DNA of 64,000 bases from NCBI RefSeq assembly GCF_002807665.1, contig NZ_PEAY01000001.1, positions 62,001 to 126,000 on the forward strand, in the 5' to 3' direction. Source of the DNA: Neoalteromonas facilis (GTDB lineage: Bacteria > Pseudomonadota > Gammaproteobacteria > Enterobacterales > Alteromonadaceae). The position numbers and the translations under genes are program-made. Every line of letters starts with the position of its first letter. The first letter of the stretch is position 1. Below the pieces are notes generated by a model that did no database searches, was not told the origin of the DNA, and saw nothing but the letters and a program-made list of their open reading frames with translations. This document shows, in pieces, positions 7,127-14,239 of this stretch.

Positions 7127-8320
7127 CTATTCAGGGTGCAAGCCCTGATAGTTGGTGTCATCTTGCTCAATACAGGTGTACACATACTTATTGTGCTCAC
7201 GCGCCTCTTTCTTCCATCTATGACCAAGTATCCATAGGTTACCAGTTCGCTCTTCCAGAACATTGCGAACCACTCTTGTGCTAGCGCCGCTTAACTCGTT
7301 AGCGCGTTTTACAATCAGCGACTTTGAGTTGACACCTTCATCAATGAGTTTGCGTATACAGTTAATCAGTGGCGCATCGTTAAATAGCTTTTGCTGTTCA
7401 GCCAGTTGGTCTTTCTGCTCTTCAAATATATCTGCGTCGACCCGCTGAACAGAGTTGAGCAACTCTACGTACGCTTGCCCTTTCTGCTTGCGGTACGTGA
7501 AGCCCACTTTATCTTCGACGTCACCTCGCGCTTTGCTGTTTTGAAATTCAACAGTCTGCAATGCATCATCGGGTGCTGACAGCTTTTCAATAATGAATAC
7601 ACAGTCAGAATCGTCTCTAATGTCGGATGTACCGCTGTAAACTGACTTTCCTTCCGCATTTTTGTGCTTATTGGTATGAGCTAGCGCTATCAGCGTTCCG
7701 CCATTCGAAACAAATGCGCGAGCGGTTGCGCCAAAGTTGCTGGCCTCCTGCTTGTTCATTAAGTCAGTAAACTTCTTAAGTGTATCCAAGATGATAACAG
7801 TGCCACTCGCTTGACCGTTTGTAGCAAGCTCACTGAGTAGGCCAACTAACCTTTGTGTGTCAAAGCCATTCTGGTGTGGTGCAAGCATGTGCACGCCGAC
7901 CTTTTCAAACAACTGAACTTTTTCGACAAGCCCTCGAAAGTTGTCATCTGCATTCACATAAAATACTTTTTCACCGTCCACTTCACCGGCTTGTACCGCC
8001 TGCCTAAGTAACCATATGGTTAACAGGGTTTTACCCGTATTGGGTGAGGCATATATCGTTGTCCACTGGCCTAGTATGGCAATTCCATCTAGTACAAACC
8101 TGTCGTCGAGCAACTGCTGTTGTAGTTCACTACTTCTGCCAGTTATTGAATAGCCTATTAACTTGTCAAATGGCGTTTGCGTAATCTCATGGTGATAGTT
8201 TAAGCGGTTAGTTGATGCAGCAGGATGAACCTGCTGCACCTCCTCATTACCTAGCTTGTCGAGAGAATCGAGAAGCGCGTCTATTTCTGCCCAATCGTCA
8301 TCAATAGAGGATTCATTCAT
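7127..8320 (-). CDS. RecA/RepA-type AAA ATPase (replication helicase-like)
   Basis: 397 residues. Walker A is ASPNTGKT at residues 91-98, Walker B TVIILD at 174-179, and a sensor-like strand LIALAHTNKHK follows at about 210-220. This order and spacing is that of RecA-fold ATPases of the RepA / AAA_25 group, hexameric helicases or loaders carried by plasmids and phage-like elements. Residues 1-80 form a separate N-terminal region, and the C-terminal 90 residues look like a winged helix (LIDEGVNSKSLIVKRANELS). It starts 6 nt after the stop of the 170-residue gene, so the two are translated together. Within a 6-kb element this is probably the replication function after excision. No primase domain is visible. 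Confidence 0.85.
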   Translation of the reverse strand: MNESSIDDDWAEIDALLDSLDKLGNEEVQQVHPAASTNRLNYHHEITQTPFDKLIGYSITGRSSELQQQLLDDRFVLDGIAILGQWTTIYASPNTGKTLLTIWLLRQAVQAGEVDGEKVFYVNADDNFRGLVEKVQLFEKVGVHMLAPHQNGFDTQRLVGLLSELATNGQASGTVIILDTLKKFTDLMNKQEASNFGATARAFVSNGGTLIALAHTNKHKNAEGKSVYSGTSDIRDDSDCVFIIEKLSAPDDALQTVEFQNSKARGDVEDKVGFTYRKQKGQAYVELLNSVQRVDADIFEEQKDQLAEQQKLFNDAPLINCIRKLIDEGVNSKSLIVKRANELSGASTRVVRNVLEERTGNLWILGHRWKKEAREHNKYVYTCIEQDDTNYQGLHPE

Positions 8321-8326
8321 TATCGA

Positions 8327-8839
8327 TTACTCCACTGCGTCCCATTCGGGCATCATTGATGCAGCCTCTGTGAGTTTTGCTTGAATTTCCAGTAGGGTGG
8401 ATTCGCTTATCTTGCTCATTATTAGAAATGAATGCGTGCCGCCCTTGTAGTTGCCGCATTCATCTGTGTAGCCGCCACCATTGTAGGGCGCGATTCGGGG
8501 CGGCACCTGAATTACTGCTAAATCGGGATGAGTGAAATTCGAAAGCTCGTTGTGGTAGGGCTCAACTAGAACGACCGGCTTTTTTACGTAGCGTCCAATG
8601 TTTACCCACCAGGATGAGGGATGGTCACAACTACCATCGGTTTTTCTAATCGCATTATAAATCCTGTCATGCTCGGGGCTTGGTATTCGAACTTCTTCTA
8701 TAAGGCCTGATTCAGCCACAAACCTTCTCAGTCGCCTGCCTCGAGCGTCATACTCAGGTAGTCCTGCGTTGCACTGTACGCGAAACTCCTCATAGCTTCG
8801 ACGTGTTTCAGAAAATGGTTTTTCGTTAAATTCGCTCAT
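8327..8839 (-). CDS. element-encoded hypothetical protein
   Basis: 170 residues, Shine-Dalgarno GAGGAG 10 nt before the ATG. No signal peptide or TM helix. It has an arginine-rich patch (YDARGRRLRRFVAESG), a central SSWWVNIGRYVKKPVVLVEPYHNELS block and a GGGYTDECGNYKGGTHSF block with a C-terminal helix. I do not recognise the family. Its position between alpA and the ATPase, 6 nt from the latter, suggests a part in element replication or its control, perhaps in origin recognition; there is no direct evidence. Confidence 0.7.
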   Translation of the reverse strand: MSEFNEKPFSETRRSYEEFRVQCNAGLPEYDARGRRLRRFVAESGLIEEVRIPSPEHDRIYNAIRKTDGSCDHPSSWWVNIGRYVKKPVVLVEPYHNELSNFTHPDLAVIQVPPRIAPYNGGGYTDECGNYKGGTHSFLIMSKISESTLLEIQAKLTEAASMMPEWDAVE

Positions 8840-8857
8840 TGGAATATGCTCCTCGCG

Positions 8858-9040
8858 CTATGCGTCTTCTTTGAGTGAGGTGATTAATTGATTGATTTCG
8901 GTTTCGTCCCACGCGGAGGTGCGGCCGATTTTGACGGGTTTGGGGAATTTTCCAGATTGAATACCAGCCCACCAAGCGGACTTGCTAATAGGTAGCCTGT
9001 TAAGTACTTCCGGAAGTCGGATTAATCGTTTATTTGTCAT
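8858..9040 (-). CDS. alpA: AlpA family transcriptional regulator / excisionase-like
   Basis: 60 residues, almost entirely one MerR-like winged helix: LIRLPEVLNRLPISKSAWWAGIQ followed by GKFPKPVKIGRTSAWDETEI, the standard AlpA pattern. AlpA proteins of P4-like elements control integrase expression and can act in excision. The ribosome site AGGAGC lies inside the dyad described at 9045-9073. It heads the replication block (170-residue gene and ATPase) on the same strand, downstream of int and the 100-residue gene. Confidence 0.9.
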   Translation of the reverse strand: MTNKRLIRLPEVLNRLPISKSAWWAGIQSGKFPKPVKIGRTSAWDETEINQLITSLKEDA

Positions 9041-9044
9041 GTCG

Positions 9045-9073
9045 TGCTCCTGTCGTTAAATGACGTGGAGCAC
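9045..9073 (-). promoter_or_regulatory. dyad/hairpin covering the alpA ribosome-binding site
   Basis: On the transcript the order is GTGCTCC, a 15-nt middle part, GGAGCAC, then GAC and the alpA start codon. The 7-bp arms pair perfectly, and the 3' arm holds the Shine-Dalgarno GGAG. The middle has a further imperfect dyad (GTCATTAACGAC). The site could be an operator for AlpA, a translation-limiting hairpin, or both. Confidence 0.6.
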
Positions 9074-9167
9074 TATGGAGGGGTATTGGAGTTAAATAAA
9101 TGCCAAGGGATTTTGTTATGAAGAATCAGTGTTTTTTTGCTAACTTTGTACTATTTTCTGTAAACTT

Positions 9168-9470
9168 TTAGACTCCTGAGAATGGGCGGCTCTCTGTGTA
9201 TGCGTATTTATCAATAAGAAGAATTAGCTCATTTTTCTCACTTGACCACTCCGAAGTCGTTGGATTCATTTTGTTGATGTCTTTTTTCTTGATGTAATTT
9301 GCAATGTTTGTAGCTCTCGTTATAACTCCTCTTGATTTAAGTTGGTCAAATGCTCGCCTGATGGTGGCTGTTTTGCCTTCACTCTCGATTTCAATAAACT
9401 CTTTCAGGAATGTATACTGCAACCGCATTATTATCTCTTTTGAGTACACTTTAGGTCGGCCTTTGCTCAT
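9168..9470 (-). CDS. element-encoded small basic hypothetical protein
   Basis: 100 residues. The ATG overlaps the integrase stop by 4 bp and has a strong Shine-Dalgarno (AAAGGAG) within the end of int, so it is translationally coupled. The N-terminus is basic (SKGRPKVYSKEIIMRLQYTF) and a helix-turn-helix-like segment TATIRRAFDQLKSRGVITRATNIANYIKKK follows. DNA binding is likely. It may be a recombination directionality factor or a regulator of int, but I recognise no family. Confidence 0.6.
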   Translation of the reverse strand: MSKGRPKVYSKEIIMRLQYTFLKEFIEIESEGKTATIRRAFDQLKSRGVITRATNIANYIKKKDINKMNPTTSEWSSEKNELILLIDKYAYTESRPFSGV

Positions 9471-10675
9471 CTTGCGTGCTCCTTTAGCGAATTTAAATAA
9501 TCAGCCCACGCCTGCATCATCTCGGTGCGCTCTTTTAAAAACGATGTGCGATTATACGCTCTACCAGTCGGGTCTTTCACGGCATGTGCAAGTTGTGCTT
9601 CGATGATGTCGACTCGATAACCTAGCTTTTCATCTAGTAAAGTGCGAGCCATAGCCCTGAAGCCGTGAGGTGTAATATCGTCATTCGTGAATCCCATTGT
9701 GCGCAGCGCGGTGCGTACACCATTCTCGCTAAGTGGTCTTGATGCGCCACGAGGGCTTGGGAATACATATTTGCCATTACCAGTTAACTTATGGTGCTCG
9801 GTTAATATATCCAGCGCTTGCTTGCATAGTGGTACGAAGTGGTCAGTGTTGATTTTCTTGTTTTCTCCACCCTTGTTTGCGGGGATTTCCCAGCGCTTAT
9901 CAGTCCAATTAATCTCAGACCATTCCATGTGACGGATTTCGCCGGGACGCTGAAAGAGTAAGATTGAAATCTTCAATGCAGCAATCACATTTGCGGAGCC
10001 TTGATAGTTGTTGATTGCGATAAGCAATTCTTTGATTCGTTCGCTATCAAGCAGGGTGGGAAGGTGTTTTGTGGTTTTGTTGGTCAATGCACCTTTCAAA
10101 TCTTGGCTGGGGTCTCTTTCGCACTTGCCGCATGCAATGCCGAATCGAAAAACTTGACCTGCAACATTTTTTGCTCTGTGAGCTGTGTCTATTGTGCCTT
10201 TGCTTTCTATCTTCCTGAGGCATGCTAGCAATTCAGGTGCATTTATATTTTTGATTGGGCGCTCGCCAATCGCTGGAAACAAATTTTTGTCGAGTATGCG
10301 AGTTGTTCTTTCCCGATGCGTTTGCGACATACCGGTCATCTTTGACTTATACCATTCGGTAGCGACTGCCTTAAATGTATTTTGAGTTATTATGGTGCTC
10401 TCAAGCTGCTTCAGTCGTTTTGCCTCGCTCGGGTCAGTGCCTTCGGCTAGAAGGGTCCTTGCCTCTTGATGCCTTTGTCGTGCTGAGGCGAGCGTTATTT
10501 CAGGAAATGAGCCAAGTGATAAGGTTTTTCTCCGCCCAGAATGTCTGTAGTCATAGCGCCAGTGTTTGCCGCCAGTCTTTGATAGTAGTAAGTATAACCC
10601 GCCACCATCAGTTAGCTTGACTGGCCTTTCTTTAAATTTTGCTTTGGTAACAGCTGTTGCAGTTAGTTTGCCCAT
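9467..10675 (-). CDS. int: P4-type tyrosine-recombinase integrase
   Basis: 402 residues, the usual length of P4-like integrases. Residues 1-90 are the DUF4102-type N-terminal domain (KLTDGGGLYLLL, WRYDYR, SLGSFPEITLASAR), 100-200 the core-binding domain, and 205-400 the catalytic domain. Catalytic residues visible: Arg243 (FQRPGEIR), His337 and Arg340 (HGFR), His364 (LAHAV), Tyr374 (GRAYNR). The Shine-Dalgarno GAGG precedes ATG 10675. It points away from ssrA and lies beside the right att repeat. The enzyme should recombine the 26-bp att core at the 3' end of ssrA. Confidence 0.96.
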   Translation of the reverse strand: MGKLTATAVTKAKFKERPVKLTDGGGLYLLLSKTGGKHWRYDYRHSGRRKTLSLGSFPEITLASARQRHQEARTLLAEGTDPSEAKRLKQLESTIITQNTFKAVATEWYKSKMTGMSQTHRERTTRILDKNLFPAIGERPIKNINAPELLACLRKIESKGTIDTAHRAKNVAGQVFRFGIACGKCERDPSQDLKGALTNKTTKHLPTLLDSERIKELLIAINNYQGSANVIAALKISILLFQRPGEIRHMEWSEINWTDKRWEIPANKGGENKKINTDHFVPLCKQALDILTEHHKLTGNGKYVFPSPRGASRPLSENGVRTALRTMGFTNDDITPHGFRAMARTLLDEKLGYRVDIIEAQLAHAVKDPTGRAYNRTSFLKERTEMMQAWADYLNSLKEHAR

Positions 10676-10685
10676 ACAACGCCTC

Positions 10686-10750
10686 GTGACGGTATCGCAA
10701 TCTTGATTAAACTTGTTATACCGTCAAATGTACTGTTTAAGTGACGGTAT
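10686..10750. repeat. GTGACGGTAT repeats upstream of int (candidate arm sites/operators)
   Basis: GTGACGGTAT occurs at 10686-10695 and 10741-10750 on the plus strand, and its inverted form ATACCGTCA at 10718-10726. They lie between int and attR, where arm-type integrase sites and the int promoter are expected. A further internal repeat, GGATTGCAATGGATTGTGAT, follows at about 10757-10776. The shared part CGGTAT(AA) also occurs near the left end of the element. Confidence 0.6.
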
Positions 10751-10792
10751 TCTGGTGGATTGCAATGGATTGTGATGGTCTAAGTATATATG

Positions 10793-10815
10793 AAAAAGCC
10801 CTGAAAGTCAGGGCT
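10793..10815 (-). terminator. element-borne terminator for ssrA
   Basis: Reading on the minus strand: AGCCCTGA, loop CTT, TCAGGGCT, then a run of T. The 8-bp stem begins 35 nt after the 3' end of mature tmRNA. It lies inside the element, so it substitutes for the original terminator (4843-4877) that integration moved about 6 kb away. Confidence 0.8.
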
Positions 10816-10847
10816 TGTATGGTGAAGATGGATTTCCTCGGATTTTA

Positions 10848-10873
10848 ATTTGGTGGAGCTGGCGGGATTTGAA
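10848..10873 (-). repeat. right attachment-site repeat (3' end of ssrA)
   Basis: Identical to 4880-4905. It covers the CCA end, acceptor stem and 3' half of the T arm of tmRNA plus 3 bp beyond the end. Integration rebuilt the gene, so ssrA remains whole. Confidence 0.92.
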
Positions 10874-11211
10874 CCCGCGTCCAGAAAGTGTCTACCGTCG
10901 GTACTACATGCTTATTTTGTCTTTTATTTAACTACTTGGAACTCCGACAAACAGGATTTCCTTGCAGCTGGCCTAATACTGTTTCGCGGTTCAACCTTAG
11001 ACAAGTTTCCCTCGCTATTCCACTTTTATGACCTTCCAATTCCCCGCCTAGTGGACAGAGGCTGGGGTAGAAGGGCCTATGCCGGGTATTAAGCGGCTAG
11101 TGCGTAGTTTTCGTCGTTTGCGACTATTTAATTGCGGCTTTTTAAAGAGGCAAACCGCACCTCTGCATGCACCTAAAGCGTCTCAAATCCTGTCGAATCC
11201 TAATCAGCCCC
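10851..11211 (-). ncRNA. ssrA: transfer-messenger RNA (tmRNA)
   Basis: The 5' end at 11211 reads GGGGCTGATTAGGATTCGAC and the 3' end at 10851 reads CCAGCTCCACCA, preceded by the T-arm sequence GGGTTCAAATCCCGCC. The resume codon GCA is at 11119-11121, and the tag frame 11089-11121 encodes ANDENYALAA followed by TAA, the same degradation tag as in Escherichia coli. It rescues ribosomes stalled on broken messages together with SmpB, encoded about 2.5 kb away. The 3' end is the insertion site of the element at 4880-10873. Confidence 0.98.
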
Positions 11212-11274
11212 AGACTGAACATAATAGCACAGTCTGGAAATGAGAATCTATGTAGTTTTAGATACTTAGCCTGT

Positions 11275-11913
11275 TTAGCGGTTTACTTGACGCTTTTTTA
11301 ATCGAAGTACAAGAAGAACTGCGAATATTGCGGCCAACGCGATTGCTGGAGGCTCAGAAACTGCTTGAGATTGGCTTGGAGCACCCGTAACAATCACATT
11401 GTCGATAAAGTTACCGTAGGTACCTGCCCAAGGATTGATAGTCGAAAAGAATAACGTGGTCGTGTTAGAAACGGCCTTGAAGCTAGTATTAAAAAATGAC
11501 CAGCTGCCAACCACGTGATCTGCCATCACTTGTTGGAAAAACGATGTATTACCGTTCGCTAGACTAACTTCGAATGCTTCGTCGTTTGAGCGGCGGGCAC
11601 TATAGAAGAATGACAGGTTATAAATACTGCCAATATCCGTCGCGAAAGATTGCTGAATCGAAAAGCGTTGGCCGTTGTTGGCGTGTGCATTTAGCTCAGC
11701 AAATTGGCTACCATCAACCGCTTTAACGCCTAAGAAGTCATCCCAGATTTCGATATTGCTACCGGACCAACCATTTACGTCTGATGAATAAAACCAGCGC
11801 CAGGAATTAGGGTTTACATTGTTATCTTCGAAACTACCGTTACTGATCAAATTTGCTTGCGCACCTAGTGCAGTTAACATCAATACTGCGGTAGCAACTA
11901 ACTTTTTCAACAT
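11275..11913 (-). CDS. secreted protein with PEP-CTERM-like sorting tail
   Basis: 212 residues. Signal peptide MLKKLVATAVLMLTALGAQA, then a mature N-terminus NLISNGSFEDNNVNPNSW of the kind found in DUF642 or carbohydrate-binding-like beta-sandwich domains, with SQFAELNAHANNGQRFSIQQSF inside. The C-terminus has the order expected for exosortase sorting: a motif VSEPPAI, a TM helix (ALAAIFAVLLVLRL) and a basic end KKRQ. The motif is SEPP and not the usual VPEP, so recognition is probable but not certain. The exosortase must be encoded elsewhere. The role is probably extracellular or at the cell surface. The gene stands alone between ssrA and the MerR gene. Confidence 0.75.
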   Translation of the reverse strand: MLKKLVATAVLMLTALGAQANLISNGSFEDNNVNPNSWRWFYSSDVNGWSGSNIEIWDDFLGVKAVDGSQFAELNAHANNGQRFSIQQSFATDIGSIYNLSFFYSARRSNDEAFEVSLANGNTSFFQQVMADHVVGSWSFFNTSFKAVSNTTTLFFSTINPWAGTYGNFIDNVIVTGAPSQSQAVSEPPAIALAAIFAVLLVLRLKKRQVNR

Positions 11914-12014
11914 GTCGTTTTTGCCTTTCTACTTACAAAATTCGCGCGATCATAACGAATTTAAGTAGAACGTTAGGTAGCATGTTTTATACGTATGTAT
12001 GAGCTAGTAGCGGC

Positions 12015-12437
12015 TCAGGAATGCTTCTTTTTTAGGGTAAGGATTTGTTCTATATCATCGAAGTTAGCGCAATGCCCAGATGCCCATGTTGTGCCCAATA
12101 GGTTAATTAATGCGTTAATCTGTTCGTGTTGTTGATTAAGCGTTGAGATTGATTGCGAAATTGCAAGGCGCTGTCGCTTCAACGAAGCGATGATGTCGTC
12201 ATGTTGCGCAGAACTCAGAGTTGTATCGCCTTCTCGCCACAACTGTGCGAGTTCGTCCAGCTTAAATCCTAATGTCTGTGCTAACTTAATCAATTTAATG
12301 CGCGCGACCGATTCTTCAGAATAAATACGATAGCCCGACGCAGTGCGGCGCACTTCTGGTAATAGCCCTATCGATTCATAATAGCGGATAGTCGATGTCT
12401 CTATGCCGACATTCTTTGCCAGTTCTCCTATACGCAT
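12015..12437 (-). CDS. MerR family transcriptional regulator
   Basis: 140 residues. The N-terminal MerR winged helix is textbook (MRIGELAKNVGIETSTIRYY, ESIGLLPEVRRTASGYRIY), followed by a long dimerisation helix (residues 80-112) and a short effector region with a single Cys (ASGHCANF). The metal-binding Cys pairs of CueR, ZntR or MerR are absent, so the inducer is probably not a simple metal ion. It is divergent from a flavin oxidoreductase gene, and between them is a perfect MerR-type operator-promoter (12445-12475). The regulator probably controls that oxidoreductase in response to an electrophile or redox-active compound; this is inference. Confidence 0.9.
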   Translation of the reverse strand: MRIGELAKNVGIETSTIRYYESIGLLPEVRRTASGYRIYSEESVARIKLIKLAQTLGFKLDELAQLWREGDTTLSSAQHDDIIASLKRQRLAISQSISTLNQQHEQINALINLLGTTWASGHCANFDDIEQILTLKKKHS

Positions 12438-12444
12438 TTAACAC

Positions 12445-12475
12445 TTGACCTTAAAGTTAACTTTAAGCTTATAGT
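12445..12475 (+). promoter_or_regulatory. MerR-type promoter with 19-bp spacer and palindromic operator
   Basis: -35 TTGACC (12445-12450) and -10 TATAGT (12470-12475) are 19 bp apart, the overlong spacing typical of MerR-activated promoters. Inside lies the perfect palindrome CTTAAAGTTAACTTTAAG (12450-12467). Transcription would start near 12482, which argues against the ATG at 12482 as translation start and for the one at 12509. Confidence 0.85.
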
Positions 12476-12508
12476 ATAGACATGAATCTCGTTTTACCAA
12501 GAGCATCT

Positions 12509-13750
12509 ATGAACAACCTGTTTGAGCCGTTTACGTTACCCAGTGGATTAACGCTAAAGAATCGTATCGTTAAAGCGGCAATGGAAGAAAATCTAGCCAA
12601 TAAGTTTCATAAGCCTGATCAAAAGCTTTTCAACCTCTATGAGCAATGGGCGCAGGGTGGAGTAGGTTTGATCATTACCGGCAACGTGATGGTTGACCAT
12701 TTGGCGATGACCGGCCCAGGTGGTGTCGCATTGGAAGCGGGTGATGCGCTTGAGCCATTCAAAACGCTTGTACGACATGCAAAACAAAACGATACCAAGT
12801 TGGTAATGCAAATTAATCACCCTGGTCGACAAGTGTTTAAAAAAATGGGCGGTAAGGTGCTATCACCATCCGATATCGCGCTGGATATGGGGAAACATTC
12901 AAATTTGTTCACCCAACCTAAAGCCATGACTGATGCGGAGATACTGGATGTTATTGAGCGTTTCGTAACCACGGCGACATTAGCCGAACAAGCTGGTTTT
13001 GATGGCGTGCAAGTACATGCTGCCCATGGTTATTTACTCGCACAGTTTTTATCGCCGTTAACTAATAAGCGAGACGATAAATGGGGCGGCAGTGTTGCCA
13101 ATAGAGCTAGCCTGTTGCTCAGTGTTGTTGAGCGAATAAAACAAGCCTGCGCGCCTACTTTCAGCATTTCGGTTAAATTGAATTCGGCTGACTTTCAACG
13201 AGGTGGATTTGATGTCGATGATGCACAGCAAGTGGTATCGATGCTTGAAGCATATGGCATTGATTTTGTGGAATTATCTGGTGGAAGTTATGAAGCGCCC
13301 GCTATGCAGGGAAGAACGGCGGATGATCGAACATTGGCACGTGAAGCATATTTTTTAGAGTTCGCTGAACAGATAGCGCGCAAAACAACATTAAACATCA
13401 TGACAACGGGGGGGGTGAGTCGCCTCGAAACGGCACAAACTGTCATTAATAGCGGTGTGTCATTGGTGGGAATGGCCAGTGCATTAGCCTTTACGCCGAA
13501 TTTGGTGGAGTCGTGGCAACAATCGTCACCGGTAGATGGCGTTATTCCAAAAGTGACATGGAAAGACAAAACCTTAGCGGGCCTTGCTACCATGGCGATT
13601 ATTAAACGACAGCTGCGCAGGATGAGCCAAGGGGCTTCACCTTCCCATACGGATTCTGCTTTATGGAGCTTAATTACCGATCAGATCAATCAAGCGAAAC
13701 TGACTAAGCGATACCGTAAACAGCACGCTTCAGAGTTGCTAGATAAATAG
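12509..13750 (+). CDS. NADH:flavin oxidoreductase, Old Yellow Enzyme family
   Basis: 413 residues from ATG 12509, which has AAGAG upstream and fits the predicted transcript start; the ATG at 12482 would be leaderless. The sequence NLFEPFTLPSGLTLKNRIVK is the usual N-terminus of OYE-like TIM-barrel enzymes. QINHPGRQ, the substrate-binding region VQVHAAHGYLLAQFLSPLTN with the paired His, and the FMN-phosphate region NIMTTGGV are all present. Such enzymes reduce activated alkenes and xenobiotics with NAD(P)H. The 4Fe-4S domain of dienoyl-CoA reductases is missing, so this is a short form. The substrate is unknown; the divergent MerR regulator suggests an inducible stress or detoxification role. 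Confidence 0.9.
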   Translation: MNNLFEPFTLPSGLTLKNRIVKAAMEENLANKFHKPDQKLFNLYEQWAQGGVGLIITGNVMVDHLAMTGPGGVALEAGDALEPFKTLVRHAKQNDTKLVMQINHPGRQVFKKMGGKVLSPSDIALDMGKHSNLFTQPKAMTDAEILDVIERFVTTATLAEQAGFDGVQVHAAHGYLLAQFLSPLTNKRDDKWGGSVANRASLLLSVVERIKQACAPTFSISVKLNSADFQRGGFDVDDAQQVVSMLEAYGIDFVELSGGSYEAPAMQGRTADDRTLAREAYFLEFAEQIARKTTLNIMTTGGVSRLETAQTVINSGVSLVGMASALAFTPNLVESWQQSSPVDGVIPKVTWKDKTLAGLATMAIIKRQLRRMSQGASPSHTDSALWSLITDQINQAKLTKRYRKQHASELLDK

Positions 13751-13757
13751 GCCGGAG

Positions 13758-13780
13758 CACAGCGCCTGTTAGGCGCTGTG
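13758..13780. terminator. hairpin at the convergent ends of the flavin oxidoreductase and smpB genes
   Basis: Ten-bp arms CACAGCGCCT and AGGCGCTGTG with a 3-nt loop, followed on the plus strand by GTGTTTC. It includes the last codons and the stop of smpB. The T-run is poor, so it is a weak or bidirectional terminator. Confidence 0.55.
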
Positions 13781-14239
13781 TTTCATCATGCGTTCCTTCT
13801 GACGTGCCCAGTCCCGGTCTTTTACTGCATCGCGTTTGTCATGCGACTGCTTACCTTTGGCCAAGTAAATCTCAACTTTAACCCAACAGGCTTTCCAGTA
13901 CATGGCCGTTGCAACGATGGAGTAGCCTTGTCGGTCACGGGCACCCATCAATTTATCCAATTCGCGCTTATGTAATAGCAACTTGCGGTCGCGAGTTGGC
14001 TCACAAATAACGTGGCTTGAGGCTTGATTCAGCGGCTGTATATTACAACCCAGTAGATACGCTTCGCCCTTGTCGATTGTGACATAAGTATCATTTAAGC
14101 TGACTTTTCCTTCTCGAATACTTTTCACTTCCCAGCCTTGTAGTTCAATACCGGCTTCGAATTTATCTTCGAGATGAAACTCGTGTCTCGCTTTCTTATT
14201 TTTGGCAATAGTGCCCGGATTAGAATTTTTCTTTTTCAT
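13769..14239 (-). CDS. smpB: SsrA-binding protein SmpB
   Basis: 156 residues from ATG 14239; the longer frame to 14341 has no homology upstream. Typical parts are [67 protein letters not shown] and the C-terminal tail [19 protein letters not shown] that mimics a codon-anticodon in the ribosome. SmpB binds tmRNA and delivers it to stalled ribosomes. Its partner ssrA is about 2.6 kb downstream, close as in many gammaproteobacteria. It is divergent from ratA. Confidence 0.97.
   Translation of the reverse strand: MKKKNSNPGTIAKNKKARHEFHLEDKFEAGIELQGWEVKSIREGKVSLNDTYVTIDKGEAYLLGCNIQPLNQASSHVICEPTRDRKLLLHKRELDKLMGARDRQGYSIVATAMYWKACWVKVEIYLAKGKQSHDKRDAVKDRDWARQKERMMKHSA

Larger units (their letters stand above)
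4880..10873. mobile_element. integrative element in the 3' end of ssrA (about 6 kb)
   Basis: Two identical 26-bp direct repeats (4880-4905 and 10848-10873) bracket 5,968 bp. The right copy is the 3' end of ssrA; the left copy is an orphan fragment with no tmRNA behind it. Next to the right repeat is a tyrosine-recombinase gene, as expected for an island at a tRNA/tmRNA gene. Inside are, on the minus strand, int, a 100-residue unknown, alpA, a 170-residue unknown, a RepA-like ATPase and an HGGxSTG protein, and, on the plus strand, two envelope-protein genes. There are no capsid, tail, terminase, conjugation or resistance genes. The layout int-alpA-replication ATPase resembles small phage satellites or other minimal integrative elements, but dependence on a helper phage is inference. 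Confidence 0.93.

Noticed and set aside
10850-11092. An 80-residue plus-strand open frame over ssrA (begins VELAGFEPASRKC).
   Set aside because: This is the well-known false translation of the reverse strand of tmRNA; the RNA gene explains the region.
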